From positions 24,953,192-25,017,191 of the forward strand of contig OX155961.1 in the NCBI GenBank assembly GCA_944548615.1: a stretch of DNA of 64,000 nt, written 5' to 3'. The notes under the pieces are model-generated. The model did not search any database. It was not told the DNA's origin and saw nothing but the letters and a program-made list of their open reading frames with translations. Positions 46,401 through 55,310 of the stretch are shown piece after piece. Position numbers and translations under genes: made by a program. Numbering within the stretch: the first letter of the stretch is position 1; every line of letters starts with the position of its first letter. This DNA is from Micropterix aruncella. Taxonomy: Eukaryota > Arthropoda > Insecta > Lepidoptera > Micropterigidae.

Positions 46401-49145
46401 GGATATCGGCGCGATATAGAACCTCGTATCCTAAAAATGTCCTCTTTAATATTCGGTTCTCGGTCATCCCCGACATCAGCCCTCTATATCCGAAATAAAA
46501 ACGCTGAACGTTTCAAGAATCAGTACCCTCTAGCAGTGGAGGCTATCACAGACCATCACTTTATGGACGACCTTGCTTTCGGGTCTTCTTCAATAGAAGA
46601 AGCTCGTAACGTGATAAAAAACATAATTTACATCCATCAACAAGGGAATTTTTTCTTAAAGGGCTGGGCGTCTAATTATCAAAGCGTTTTGAATGAAATA
46701 CCCGAAGAAAGGAAAGCTACCCATAATATTGCTCTGGAGAAAGGAGAGATAAGCTCTCAACGGCTTTTAGGGTTAGAATGGTTGCCAGAAAGTGACCAAC
46801 TTACATTTAATTTTAGGTTAGAAAAACTCGATGACGCCTTAAAAACGGGCCAGAGAGTGCCAACGAAACGAGAGGCTCTTAAGGTAGTAATGTCAATTTA
46901 TGACCCACTCGGGGTATTAAGCCCAATAACTATCCGAGCCAAAATTCTAATGCAAAAGGTGTGGACCAGCGGTGTAGCCTGGGATGAGGAGGTCACACAA
47001 GATATTTTCAAAGGTTGGGGTGAATGGATAAATGCCCTTCGCTCGGCGAAGGACGTAAGGATTTCACGCTATCACGGCGTAACAAAGAATCCCTCCGAAA
47101 ATAGACAATTACACATATATTGTGACGCGTCTCAAGAGGCTATGTGCGCTGTCGCGTATATGAGAATAGCCAGACCAGGCGAAGAACCGACCACATCCTT
47201 TATCGCAAGTAAAACCAGAGTCGCGCCGTTAAAAAAAATGACAATACCGCGTTTAGAACTGACAGCAGCACTATTAGGCGCCGAACTAGCGAAAAAAATC
47301 ACTAGCGAGTACAAAATTAAATTTCATGAAAAGATTTTATGGACAGACTCGATGAACGTACTTTGGTGGATACGTTCACGTAGCTCCGACCACCAACAAT
47401 TTGTCTCTAACCGTCTGGGAGTATTGGACGAACTGACTACCCCGGAGGAGTGGAGATGGTTAAGCGGAAATAGTAATCCTGCAGATGAAGCTACGAGAGC
47501 GAAGTCAAAAATTGACCTCTCGCCCGAGAGCCGTTGGCTGAATGGTCCTGAATACCTTAGACAGCCACCAGAGGTATGGCCGGCAAAGGTTCCCCATCAA
47601 CCCGGGGAAAAGGATAAGATATCCCTCGAGTATAAACCATTGGCGGTATTTGCGCTACACGCTGTACCTACGAGCACAATAGATGTCGCGAGATTCTCCC
47701 AACATCGCAGATTATTGCGCGTAGCCGCATACGTTAGGAAGTTTATTCAACTATGTAGAGGTGCCACGAATAACTGCATTTTAAACGGACAAGACATTGC
47801 CAGCGCTGAAATAATATTATTAAAGGAGTCGCAGAGTCGTTCTTTTAAGAAAGAAATAGAACTTATACGAGTGAAAGGGACTTTACCTAGGAATAGCCGT
47901 TTGATAGGTTTAAATGCGTACTTAGACGAGCGGGGCTTAATAAGAGTAGGCGGCCGCATCGCAAATGCGCCGGGTATACCACACGACACTAAGTATCCCA
48001 TAATACTTGACGGCCGGGATCGCTATACACAACTACTGGTGGTAAGAACTCATGAGGAGATGGCTCATTCCGGGGTTGAAACGACATTGGCCAGCCTACG
48101 CCAGAGGTTCTGGCTAATTAGTCCCCGTCAAACGGTCAAAAAATTTATATACCAGTGTATGCTGTGCAAAATGAGAAGGGCAAAACCAGTCACAGCGTTG
48201 ATGGAACAACTCCCGATGTCACGTTTGCAGCATCATACGAGGTGTTTTAACGCCGTAGGCGTAGACTACTTCGGGCCGGTTCAGGTGACTATACGAAGAA
48301 AAGTGGAGAAACGATATGGCGTGTTGTTCTCTTGTCTAACCACACGAGCGGTTCACATTGAATTAGCATATGATTTGTCTACTAATTCGACAATACAAGC
48401 GATAAGAAGATTCATAGCCCGGCGGGGCAAACCAAGGGTGATAATGTCAGATAATGGATCTAATCTAAAAGGTGCGAGTGCCGAATTGAAGAAGGTCGTT
48501 TCAGAGATTGACGATGAACGTATCCGTGAACGTTTAAGTAACGACCAGATTGACTGGAGGTTTATACCACCTGCTTCTCCCCATCATGGCGGCTGCTGGG
48601 AATCGATGGTTAAGTCAGCCAAAAGAGCTTTGTACGCCATATTGAAAGAAAGAGCGCCTTCTGTGGAAATGATGCAGACTTTATTGGCTGAAGTGGAGTC
48701 AATCCTTAATCAGCGGCCTATCTCGCACATTACTATAGACAGTCGAGACCAGGAGCCACTTACGCCGCAAAACTTTTTGTTAGGACACTCTAACAGCACC
48801 GCTATGGGTAAATTTACCATTGGAGATTTATGTAACCGTAAACAGTGGAGACAGACCCAAGCTCTAGCTGACTCTTTTTGGAATAGGTGGTCTAAAGAAG
48901 TACTACCTATGCTAGTCTCTCGACCTAAATGGAAGGAGGTACAACCTCCACTAAGGGTGGGGGAACTGGTGTTAATATTGGATCCCTCTCTAGAAAGAGG
49001 AAGATGGCCTCGCGCTATAGTAACGGAAGTCTACCCTGACAAAACAGGTGTTGTCAGGATAGTAGATGTAAAAGTCGACGGAAAAAATTATCGCAGGTCA
49101 ATAAGCAAACTAGTTAGATTAGAATTGTCCGCCCGAATAGAATAA
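43455..49145 (+). CDS. gag-pol: Gag-Pol polyprotein of the inner BEL/Pao element
   Basis: One open frame of 1,896 residues. Order: Ala/Glu-rich coiled coil (about 20-110); three 21-residue repeats (about 179-241); gag DUF1759 domain (about 296-440, LPPFSGDPLQFLAF, LLRLQSAIRGRARDC, LETLFGNPNVI); two CCHC knuckles (C506-C509-H513-C518 and CFKCLAPSHGRKNC); aspartic protease with LLDSGST (D626); RT with FMDD (D1038, D1039); RNase H with D1224, E1268, D1298; integrase with an HHCC finger (HEEMAHSG ... CMLCKM) and DDE core D1604, D1666, E1716; C-terminal DUF5641 tail ending about 15 residues before the stop. All catalytic residues expected of the family are present. The start at 43455 is the first ATG after the primer site. 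No envelope frame follows. The protein would make particle, protease, reverse transcriptase and integrase for cytoplasmic reverse transcription and nuclear integration. Confidence 0.95.
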   Translation: MESTAEKSNVSRRTWSQSSRRSERVQEVKEASEQLRRVTREQAKVAAEKKKLESEAITQREQLRATEEIATAKRRSEAAGAAAAIQVQHADLEAELQMLEADRQHALRVLDVVSEAYDSEKSGEWETRSYADLEETAGRTTLWAETQAPLTSYSEPDQIKPRNEERYRGRREEESDEAMQLEAGAAAPHGATHRAAHEGMRLEAGAVAPHGATHRAAHEGMRLEAGAAAPHGAAHRAAGGEIATEADAAATDAAAAAGSSTGDGSDDSASKKLISQVCRVISIASSKPQYNKELPPFSGDPLQFLAFKSIFNQSTEVIGLNDEQNLLRLQSAIRGRARDCVSGLLLSPANVGEIMKTLETLFGNPNVIIQRTLADLRKTRDLSEFIEAEELLQFACQVKNLVATVKSVNRIEHLWNPELLGSLVAKLPKNLLTLWLGDKGRGKPDEPVIIRFASWLETLAIDSQDAGIGPLDSGRKNQVVARDKKYKQQNHKNYVLNMTEQSRMKCPNCTGDHFLSKCERFKKLSLDSRWGVVKSLKRCFKCLAPSHGRKNCPAYKRFPRFKYHFLLTAADAALGGTEIITATAEGETQTGAIVAHTVANNRVLLQVLPITLIGPKGRKVVYALLDSGSTVSIIDREVAQELNIRGPPTNMEVCGIGSMKTSSKGAETVSFQIRGELGRKVFDVQAYSIAALNLPKLKNLSAAASDFDTLTAVKVDKISDVQPRLLIGANCWELIVSRGLRRINDELSLSKTLLGWVPVGRVSVDRQNDALHSFCLSDSGSNDASLQRLLEENLRLEQDWPNKKRELADSVRSKKLLESTTSLNGGVWHTGLLWRDDRRVLPDSRPMALARLHAVERKMDRDRTYGDAYCQKMDKYLAEGYAEEVDPSKLAGRTDIWFLPHLGVCSAAKGNKLRIVHDAAASVKGVSLNSLLITGPDYNQSITGILFRFREHPVAFTADIGDMFMRIKVIEDDTYSQLFLWRGYRRDIEPRILKMSSLIFGSRSSPTSALYIRNKNAERFKNQYPLAVEAITDHHFMDDLAFGSSSIEEARNVIKNIIYIHQQGNFFLKGWASNYQSVLNEIPEERKATHNIALEKGEISSQRLLGLEWLPESDQLTFNFRLEKLDDALKTGQRVPTKREALKVVMSIYDPLGVLSPITIRAKILMQKVWTSGVAWDEEVTQDIFKGWGEWINALRSAKDVRISRYHGVTKNPSENRQLHIYCDASQEAMCAVAYMRIARPGEEPTTSFIASKTRVAPLKKMTIPRLELTAALLGAELAKKITSEYKIKFHEKILWTDSMNVLWWIRSRSSDHQQFVSNRLGVLDELTTPEEWRWLSGNSNPADEATRAKSKIDLSPESRWLNGPEYLRQPPEVWPAKVPHQPGEKDKISLEYKPLAVFALHAVPTSTIDVARFSQHRRLLRVAAYVRKFIQLCRGATNNCILNGQDIASAEIILLKESQSRSFKKEIELIRVKGTLPRNSRLIGLNAYLDERGLIRVGGRIANAPGIPHDTKYPIILDGRDRYTQLLVVRTHEEMAHSGVETTLASLRQRFWLISPRQTVKKFIYQCMLCKMRRAKPVTALMEQLPMSRLQHHTRCFNAVGVDYFGPVQVTIRRKVEKRYGVLFSCLTTRAVHIELAYDLSTNSTIQAIRRFIARRGKPRVIMSDNGSNLKGASAELKKVVSEIDDERIRERLSNDQIDWRFIPPASPHHGGCWESMVKSAKRALYAILKERAPSVEMMQTLLAEVESILNQRPISHITIDSRDQEPLTPQNFLLGHSNSTAMGKFTIGDLCNRKQWRQTQALADSFWNRWSKEVLPMLVSRPKWKEVQPPLRVGELVLILDPSLERGRWPRAIVTEVYPDKTGVVRIVDVKVDGKNYRRSISKLVRLELSARIE
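43989..44177 (+). repeat. 63-bp in-frame minisatellite in gag
   Basis: Three copies of a 63-bp unit (starts at 43989, 44052, 44115) encode MQLEAGAAAPHGATHRAAHEG-like 21-residue repeats. The second and third units begin MRLEAG. The outer element's gag lacks this repeat. Confidence 0.9.
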
Positions 49146-49213
49146 GCCATAGATATAAATAACGTAGATTTAAGGTAAATAATTCGTAAAATAAGTTAAT
49201 GGCACGTTGCCAT

Positions 49214-49224
49214 GAGCGGGGAAA
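49214..49224 (+). promoter_or_regulatory. inner BEL polypurine tract
   Basis: GAGCGGGGAAA immediately before the 3' LTR, the position and composition of a plus-strand priming site. Confidence 0.75.
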
Positions 49225-50323
49225 TGTACGAATTATCACTTGCATTATCTAATATGGGTGGCTGTTCGCGAGAGATCGATTCTTAGAAGCTTATATTCCT
49301 CTTTCACACGCTCGAGCCACCCCATAACAGACATAAATAACAGACACTGAAACAAAATACGGCTCATTCAAATATTAAAATCATCCGCAAGGAAGTCCTA
49401 ACTAAATACGCAGGACAATATTCCATGAAAGGTCCTGGTAATAATATATCGCCGTCTTTAAGGGCCGAAGACCCCTAATTAATTATCAGCCTGTCATTTC
49501 TCGCAGTGGATATATCGAGGGTGTCGACCGATAACAAAAAATCGTAAACGCGGCAAGCCGCTCGCGCAACCCTCTTATATTAAAACAAATGTGGTAATCT
49601 CAAAATAATCGCAATGTTTGAGGTAATTAGGAGGCTATTAATTATTCGACTGAAAGCTTGGATAAAATCAAATACTTATAATTTTGCTAGCTATTCGAAG
49701 GAATTTTAAGTACTAAATATGATGTATTGTTAATGTTTAATCTACATATTTTCGCTATAAACCTAATGATAATGTAGTAGTAATACATATTATAGAAAAT
49801 TACCTTCAATTAAGGTGAGATTAATTTAAGTTAAAAATGTAAGCCTGATTGAATAATATGTACTCTCGCTAAGCCACACCCCTTAACCCTCAGTAGGCCG
49901 GTCTCTTACCGCCGCCATTGCCTTTTAACCAATCACGGGTTAGAGTGGCGGGGCTTTAGCGAGGCTAGTGAACGATTTTGGAAAATCGAACAGTCACAAA
50001 AATACCGAGGTCGAGAATGAACGACCCTTAAGCGGCGGGATAATAGTTGTACATACGGCAGCCCTTGGCTGGTCTCGTACTCGCGCGCATAATTTAAGTG
50101 TATACTGTAACTCACGAGTAAATTGAGGGACAATAAACGTTCTTTTGAAATAAACTCTTTCACTGTGTGATCATCTAATAGAGTGTGAACCAGATACGGG
50201 AGACTACTCGGCGGCCAGGAAGAACGAGAGAACGCGAAGGTAAATAACATTTACAGTCCACAAAAACCACCCTTCAGCAGTGGGAGAAACTCACAGGAAA
50301 ATAACTGATGGATTTTATAACCA
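49225..50323 (+). repeat. inner BEL 3' LTR
   Basis: 1,099 bp. No difference from 42294-43392 was found on reading through both copies. Confidence 0.93.
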
Positions 50324-51720
50324 ACCGCCGCAAATACGTGCTTTCGCCTGTCTCCCTTCGCCAAGCTATTGCCCCGCTTGGCCTCGAAAACAGCTTCCAT
50401 CTGAGTAGCTCCTGAATATTTTAAGTCTGACAGTATGACGTCCAGCCAGTCATTAAAATGATGAACCAATTTAGCCCGGTCTTTCGGCTTACCTGTCGCC
50501 ACCACCCAAGATGCTATCAGCGTACGGGGTAATTTATTTACCAGAACAGCTAATAGCTCTTGATTAGTGAGCCACTCAGATCGATCTAGAGACGCAAGCG
50601 TGGCGATTAAATTTCTAATTTTGCAGGCGTACTTCACTAACTCCTTGTAGTTTAAATCTTCCGCTAGCTTCGGGTAAGCACGCGCTTCTCTAATTGCATT
50701 ATATGCGACTTCGTCACAGTCGCCAAATAAACTCTCCAGCGTGTCCATTATGATACCCACGTTTCGCGGCGAAAACAACAACGAGGCTACCGCTTCGCGT
50801 GCCCTACCTTGCAGACTCTTCTTCAATCTGAGTAAATTAACGCTATCTGAAATTCTCCCTACTTCAGTCGAATGCCGATAAATTCCTTGAAAAGCTACCC
50901 ATTCTATCGTCTCCCCAGAAAAATGCGGCAATTCTCTCAGGTGTGTGTTAGCATGAAATGATTCAAAGGACTGGCGTACCTCATCTAACACAGCCGTAGT
51001 CGCGGAGTCGCTGCCGGGCGTCGTGGTTTTCTCGGCGACAGCGCCGCGAGGCTGAGCGAGTTCGTTCGCCGAGCCCGCAGCTGCCAAGTCGCCGAGTCCA
51101 CCGCGCCCTCGCTCCGCGGGCGGTCCTACGCGCGCGGCGTCCGCCCGCAGCGTCGTCAGCTGCGATTCCCGTTCGGCCGCTTCCCCTCGGGACGCGGCGG
51201 CGACGCACGCGACCCCCGTCGTGTGTATCGCGCGCTCCGCGCCCATGCTCTCACGCTGGCCATCAAAGGCGGCTCCTGAGGTCGCCGCGTCTTCTAGTGG
51301 CGCTGTTCGCGCGGTCGTCGGTATCGCACGGAGAGTCTCATCTTCGTCCAAGCCTTCCGCAGACTCCTCGGCGCAGCGCAGCTCGGAGGCCCAGGTTCTC
51401 ACTCTTTCGCTCGTCGAGAGAGCCTGCGAGCCACCAGATAGTTGGTAGGCTCGCTGCGCGTGCTCGATCTCCGCCGTGGCTTCTTCTTCTTCCGCCTCGA
51501 TGTCCGCCTGCTGCGCAATCATCTCCGCTTGAAGGGCGGCTTGTTGCGCTGCCTGCCTCGCCAATAGCTTTCTCTTCTCGGCAGCAATCCTCGCTCGCTG
51601 CCTCGTGACGCGAAGCACCTGGTCTGACGCTTGCACCTGCGCACTGCTCTGGCTGAAGTGGCTGCTCGCTGATGCTCTCGACCCAGGTCGAGGTTCTTCT
51701 CCAGACGTCCTGATGTCCAT
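50324..51720 (-). pseudogene. outer BEL gag, cut by the nested element
   Basis: Starts at the ATG at 51720 and is open for about 465 codons until it meets the inner LTR. The N-terminal part is an acidic/basic Ala- and Glu-rich coiled coil (QRARIAAEKRKLLARQAAQQ). The second half is a gag-like DUF1759 domain: LPHFSGETIEWVAFQGIY, NLLRLKKSLQGRAREAV, ESLFGDCDEVAYNAI, LAVLVNKLP. BEL/Pao elements of insects encode this domain upstream of CCHC knuckles, and here those knuckles lie on the far side of the insertion. The last 24 residues before the stop at 50251 are read from the inner LTR. Confidence 0.88.
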
Positions 51721-51751
51721 GTTTCTTCTTCTTGACTGCCGCGTCGCGTGC

Positions 51752-51772
51752 TGATCCGGCTCGATAGGACCA
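51752..51772 (-). promoter_or_regulatory. outer BEL primer binding site, tRNA-Tyr-like
   Basis: Five bases inside the 5' LTR, the minus strand reads TGGTCCTATCGAGCCGGAT. It starts with TGG and resembles the complement of the 3' end of insect tRNA-Tyr, apart from one extra base. The tRNA identity is from general knowledge, not checked. Confidence 0.55.
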
Positions 51773-51777
51773 GCTGA

Positions 51778-52435
51778 TGTAGCGCGAAGTTCCTCTTCAG
51801 CTTACACTCTGAAGACGGTCTTGAATTCGTCGCCCACCTTAGCAATTCTTTAATTTTGCTGGATCGTTGCTACGCGACCGTGGCGGCACTTTCCGGTCTG
51901 CTGTCTCTCTCTTTCGTACATTAAAACCAAGAACTTTTCTTTTCAGAGGTTTATTCTAAAACTGCGAGCGTACGCTGGTAAAACGCCGCCAAATGCAATG
52001 TACCTAACACGTGCCCTTCGCTCGGGCTGTAAAAATGCAGACTGAAAATATTTTACAGAGCGCCCTCCGCGTCCACAGCGTCCATAGAGACGCTCTGTAT
52101 TACATTGTACATATCGTACGCTATCCTACATTATTTTAGCATATCGCAAATCTAATTTTAACAATATAACCATATTCTAACTTAATTAACGCTCGTGAAA
52201 TAAACATACGGTTTATTTCCTCTTATTAATCTACTCAGCGTTTACATACATACTCTAAATAAACAATTACACAATTACATAATACTCGCAAAAGGACGAT
52301 CGCCAGCATCTCATGCCAACACACATCCCTGCATAGGCATACAACAGCCGTGTAATCCGATATTATGAGGGGTGCCGAAATTCGTAGAACTGCCCTCGCC
52401 ACAGTAGCCATCGCATATCTTTATTCGGTGGTACA
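51778..52435 (-). repeat. outer BEL 5' LTR
   Basis: 658 bp, the same length as 38233-38890. Differences seen: C/G in the GCTGCATCG phrase, two in the TCTCTTCGGTAC phrase, one in CGCCCCAG and one in GGCATGCAAC. Confidence 0.92.
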
Positions 52436-52440
52436 AATAC

Positions 52441-52819
52441 TATCGATATAGTTTTTTTTATGAATTCCCTTTTGTTACCTAGACATTAATCTTGTTAGTC
52501 GTGTATATTATATATTTATATAATATATATGAGGTCCGGCCGAAAACGGTTAAGCGCGGATCTGTCAAACGATGCCAAGTGCCATATGCACTGATGGCGT
52601 CCGACGGATTAGTCATTTTATTTCTTATTTTATTATTTTTAAGGAAACATACAGCTGTTACAATAAATTTGTTACAGAATTATTAAGTTAAAAAAAATAA
52701 AGCTAATTACATGTTTCCACTTAAACATTCATAATTTAAACACAACAATATATTTTTTTTGAAGAATATATTTATTTTTCATGATAACTCTCTATGGTAA
52801 GTAGTATTTTGGTAGGTCT
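52441..52819. other. AT-rich spacer
   Basis: No gene. A short palindromic AT tract (TATATTTATATAATATATAT) is near 52508. Confidence 0.5.
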
Positions 52820-53130
52820 ACGTATAGTGGTATTGGCTTCACGTAAACGATGAGGCGAGCTCTCATCTCCGACGGACCCCCTTTCTTTGGGCCACGCTTG
52901 TATACATTACGGAGATTTATTGCGTTCATTGGTATTTGGTTGTTTTATAGCGGCGGTTGTTCCGGTCTCGAAAATCCCATAAATCAAGTGTCGCCGTGTC
53001 GACCCCTCGCTCCACCTTCTCTTTCCACCGAATATGCGGCGGGGTATAAGGATCATGAATATTAGCAACGATTTTATGGTATGTTAGAAGGCGTGTAATT
53101 AATGGAGTATTCATGGCGTATTCGTCTGAG
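52820..53130 (+). repeat. dispersed repeat D, copy 2
   Basis: Collinear with 36265-36600, same orientation; shared phrases GGGCCACGCTTGTATACATT, GTTCATTGGTATTTGG and AAGTGTCGCCGTGTCGACC. Outside the shared block the sequences diverge. Confidence 0.65.
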
Positions 53131-53889
53131 TACGTGAGGTCAAATTATATGTAAATGAAATGGACATGCTGCTGAGTTACGTCAAGATTCCATCAAGGGT
53201 CGGACATGGAAATTCGATTTAAGCTAAGTAGTCAAACTATTGAAGTTCCCTGCTAGCATGTAAAATATGCGGATTCTAGATAAAAAACAGTTATTAGGGG
53301 ATTCAGAATGTGAGAACCGGCAGATGACGTCACACATTTGGTTTTTAAAATGCAGCGTTTGAAGTTGTTGTTTTTTTTAAACTGTTTAACGTGAACGGCC
53401 ACCAATGTAATGAAAAGGTAGTTAAAATATGGCGATTCCACGACTGGTTTTCAAACTGGATGTTTTGGCAGTAATAGATAGCGAAGTTTTAAAGTGCTTC
53501 TAAGAGGACTAGGAGTTATATTCTAGAACCAACATAATATCGAAACGTACATAATTGAAGTGGATGACTTCCGTATAAAGATGGATGCATCAAGGTTGGG
53601 ACCCGTTTAATAATGGGCATGAACAATCGATTTGGGTTGAGTAGTACAATTATGCCTATCCACTGCCAGTACGTAAAATATGCGGACACTAGATAAAATA
53701 CCGTTAATAAGGAATTAAAAATGAAGACACCGGTTTATGACGCCACAGATTCAGTGTTTTAGTGTAGCGCTTGAATTGGATGTTTTATTTCTCAAGGTAA
53801 TATTGTGTAAAAGCTAGTTTTTTTTTAAACATTATATTGTGCGTTATAGACTGGTTGTGAGGAGGGAAGAAGGTATTGGGCTCAGCAAG
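53131..53889. other. no gene; weak internal duplication
   Basis: GTAAAATATGCGGATTCTAG (53259) and GTAAAATATGCGGACACTAG (53674) together with nearby phrases show a diverged duplication of about 400 bp. No supported open frame. Confidence 0.45.
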
Positions 53890-54260
53890 TGTTAAGGTCA
53901 AGCAGTTTAACCAACATATAAATGCAAAAATGCAAGTCGGTCAAATTGAGCGATGTTTCCATATAGGTTGTGGTAGGATATATAGGTTCCATATAAGATG
54001 TATATCCTATAGGTTCCATATAGCATGTGTCCTTAAAGGTAGGAGCGATGTTTCCATATATTAAAATACGATGTACCATTTTCTTAAAGTGAACTTTTTC
54101 AAGGCCCTTGATGCATAATGACAATTTATTGTAAAGTAGGTTAGATATATTAAGAAAGCTAATTCGAACCTTACTCAGTCGCATTTTAAAATGACGTAAG
54201 TCTTCTTTCTTTCGGGAATTATGAAAATAAGTATTTTGAAGTTAGTTAACATTATTTAAG

Positions 54261-54312
54261 CTATAATGGAAAATAATCGCGACTACATAGTCGCAATTAT
54301 TTTCCATTATAG
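54261..54312. repeat. inverted repeat, 25-bp arms with one mismatch, 2-base loop
   Basis: Arm 1 is 54261-54285 (CTATAATGGAAAATAATC ...), arm 2 is 54288-54312. The homologous place in unit 2 (about 55225-55250) has only one arm, so this palindrome is a local inverted duplication. Confidence 0.88.
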
Positions 54313-54413
54313 TCAAAAATATATAAAAAGGCTTAGCGGTTTTTTTGTTGTAAAATGTTATTATTTGTCAGCAAGTATCAAGGTCAAGCAGGTTAGCCAA
54401 CATATAAATGCAA

Positions 54414-54984
54414 AACATTTTTTGGAGCGCATTGAATTTTATGTTCCTCCCCGCCCTGTTCGATCGCATCGACTATTTCATCTCCCTGTGGTGGAAACCA
54501 ACGCATCTCAAAATGCATTTCTATACAGAGCGTGTCATAGATATAATACAGACTTTTTAAGTGTGGACATCTTACAGTCATCACAAACCTCTTATAAGAA
54601 CTCAATAAAAAAAAAATCTAGAGTCTATCTAGATGATCACAAAACATTTATACATTTTATATTTCATTTAATTTAGTTCAAGGACATAATTTTATCTCAA
54701 GTATATTCATTTTAATACCTATATATATCATACCTAAAATTAAATATAAATATATTTATATACATACATAATATATTTTTATCTATTTTGTCTCTCCCTT
54801 TCACCTCACTTCCCATCCTGATTCCCCCATTCTCAAGCGGAAACAATATAAAATTATATTGCGTTCATCTTGTATACTTTATATTCGGAATCACATTAAT
54901 GGATTTTTGTCACTTTTAAATAGGTTTTTATTGAATTTTATGTAGTTCTGTTTGGTTCCAGAATAAAATTAAATTAAATTAAAT
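54414..54984 (+). pseudogene. non-LTR retrotransposon 3' end with RT C-terminal fragment
   Basis: About 70 codons read LERIEFYVPPRPVRSHRLF, NAFLYRACHRYNTDFLSVD and end soon after. This fits the extreme C-terminus of Jockey/CR1-type ORF2 proteins (basic R-x-x-R ... P-x-x-R-x-x-x-x-YN). The 3' UTR ends with TAAATTAAATTAAATAAAA. AAATGCAA is present at both edges (about 54406 and 54988) as the likely target duplication. A longer open frame starting at 54266 joins host sequence to this fragment and is not a gene. Confidence 0.68.
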
Positions 54985-55310
54985 AAAAATGCAAGTCGGT
55001 CAAATTGACCAATGTTTTCATATGGGTGTTAATTAAAATACGTTGTACCATTTTCTTAAAGTGAACTTCTAAAAGGCCATTGATAAATATTGACAATTTA
55101 TTGTAAAGTATGTTAGATTGACCATGAAAGCTAATTCGAACCTTACTCAGTCGCATTTTAAAATGACGCAAATCTTTTTTCTTTCGCGAAGATGAAAATG
55201 AGTATTTTGGAAATAGTTTATGTAGTCGCGATTATTTTCCAATACAGCCAAAAATATATAAAAATGCTTTGCGGTAATTTTTGTAAAATGTTATTATTTG
55301 TATTTTTTTT

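Larger units (their letters stand above)
42294..50323 (+). mobile_element. BEL/Pao LTR retrotransposon (inner), apparently intact
   Basis: An 8,030-bp element with two LTRs of 1,099 bp that look identical, TG...CA ends and a perfect 5-bp target duplication ACCGC (42289-42293 and 50324-50328). It has a primer binding site, a polypurine tract and one uninterrupted gag-pol frame. It is inserted antisense into the gag-pol frame of the outer BEL element. Identical LTRs point to a very recent insertion. Confidence 0.95.
38233..52435 (-). mobile_element. BEL/Pao LTR retrotransposon (outer), defective
   Basis: Two 658-bp LTRs bound the element, with a perfect 5-bp target duplication AATAC at 38228-38232 and 52436-52440. 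Transcription runs on the minus strand: gag (50324-51720), then pol (38929-42288). A second BEL element is inserted at 42294-50323. The element has two further defects independent of the insertion: a one-base frameshift in the RT region near 40865 and loss of the integrase catalytic core near 39010. With the nested element removed it would be about 6.2 kb. There is no envelope-like frame. Confidence 0.93.
53890..55310 (+). repeat. two-copy repeat of about 330-480 bp, with an insertion between
   Basis: Unit 1 (53930-54410) and unit 2 (54985-55310) share ATGCAAGTCGGTCAAATTGA, ACCATTTTCTTAAAGTGAAC, GACAATTTATTGTAAAGTA, GAACCTTACTCAGTCGCATT and AATGTTATTATTTGT. The CATATAAATGCAAAA phrase also recurs at 53915 and 54400, so the units were tandem before a non-LTR insertion at 54414-54984. 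Confidence 0.7.

Noticed and set aside
51221..51845. Plus- and minus-strand frames overlapping outer gag (e.g. 51297-51608, 51519-51845)
   Set aside because: They overlap the gag coiled-coil region in other frames and show no conserved content.
54266..54676. 136-codon plus-strand frame
   Set aside because: It starts in the local palindrome and host repeat and only its second half is LINE-derived. The fusion is accidental.
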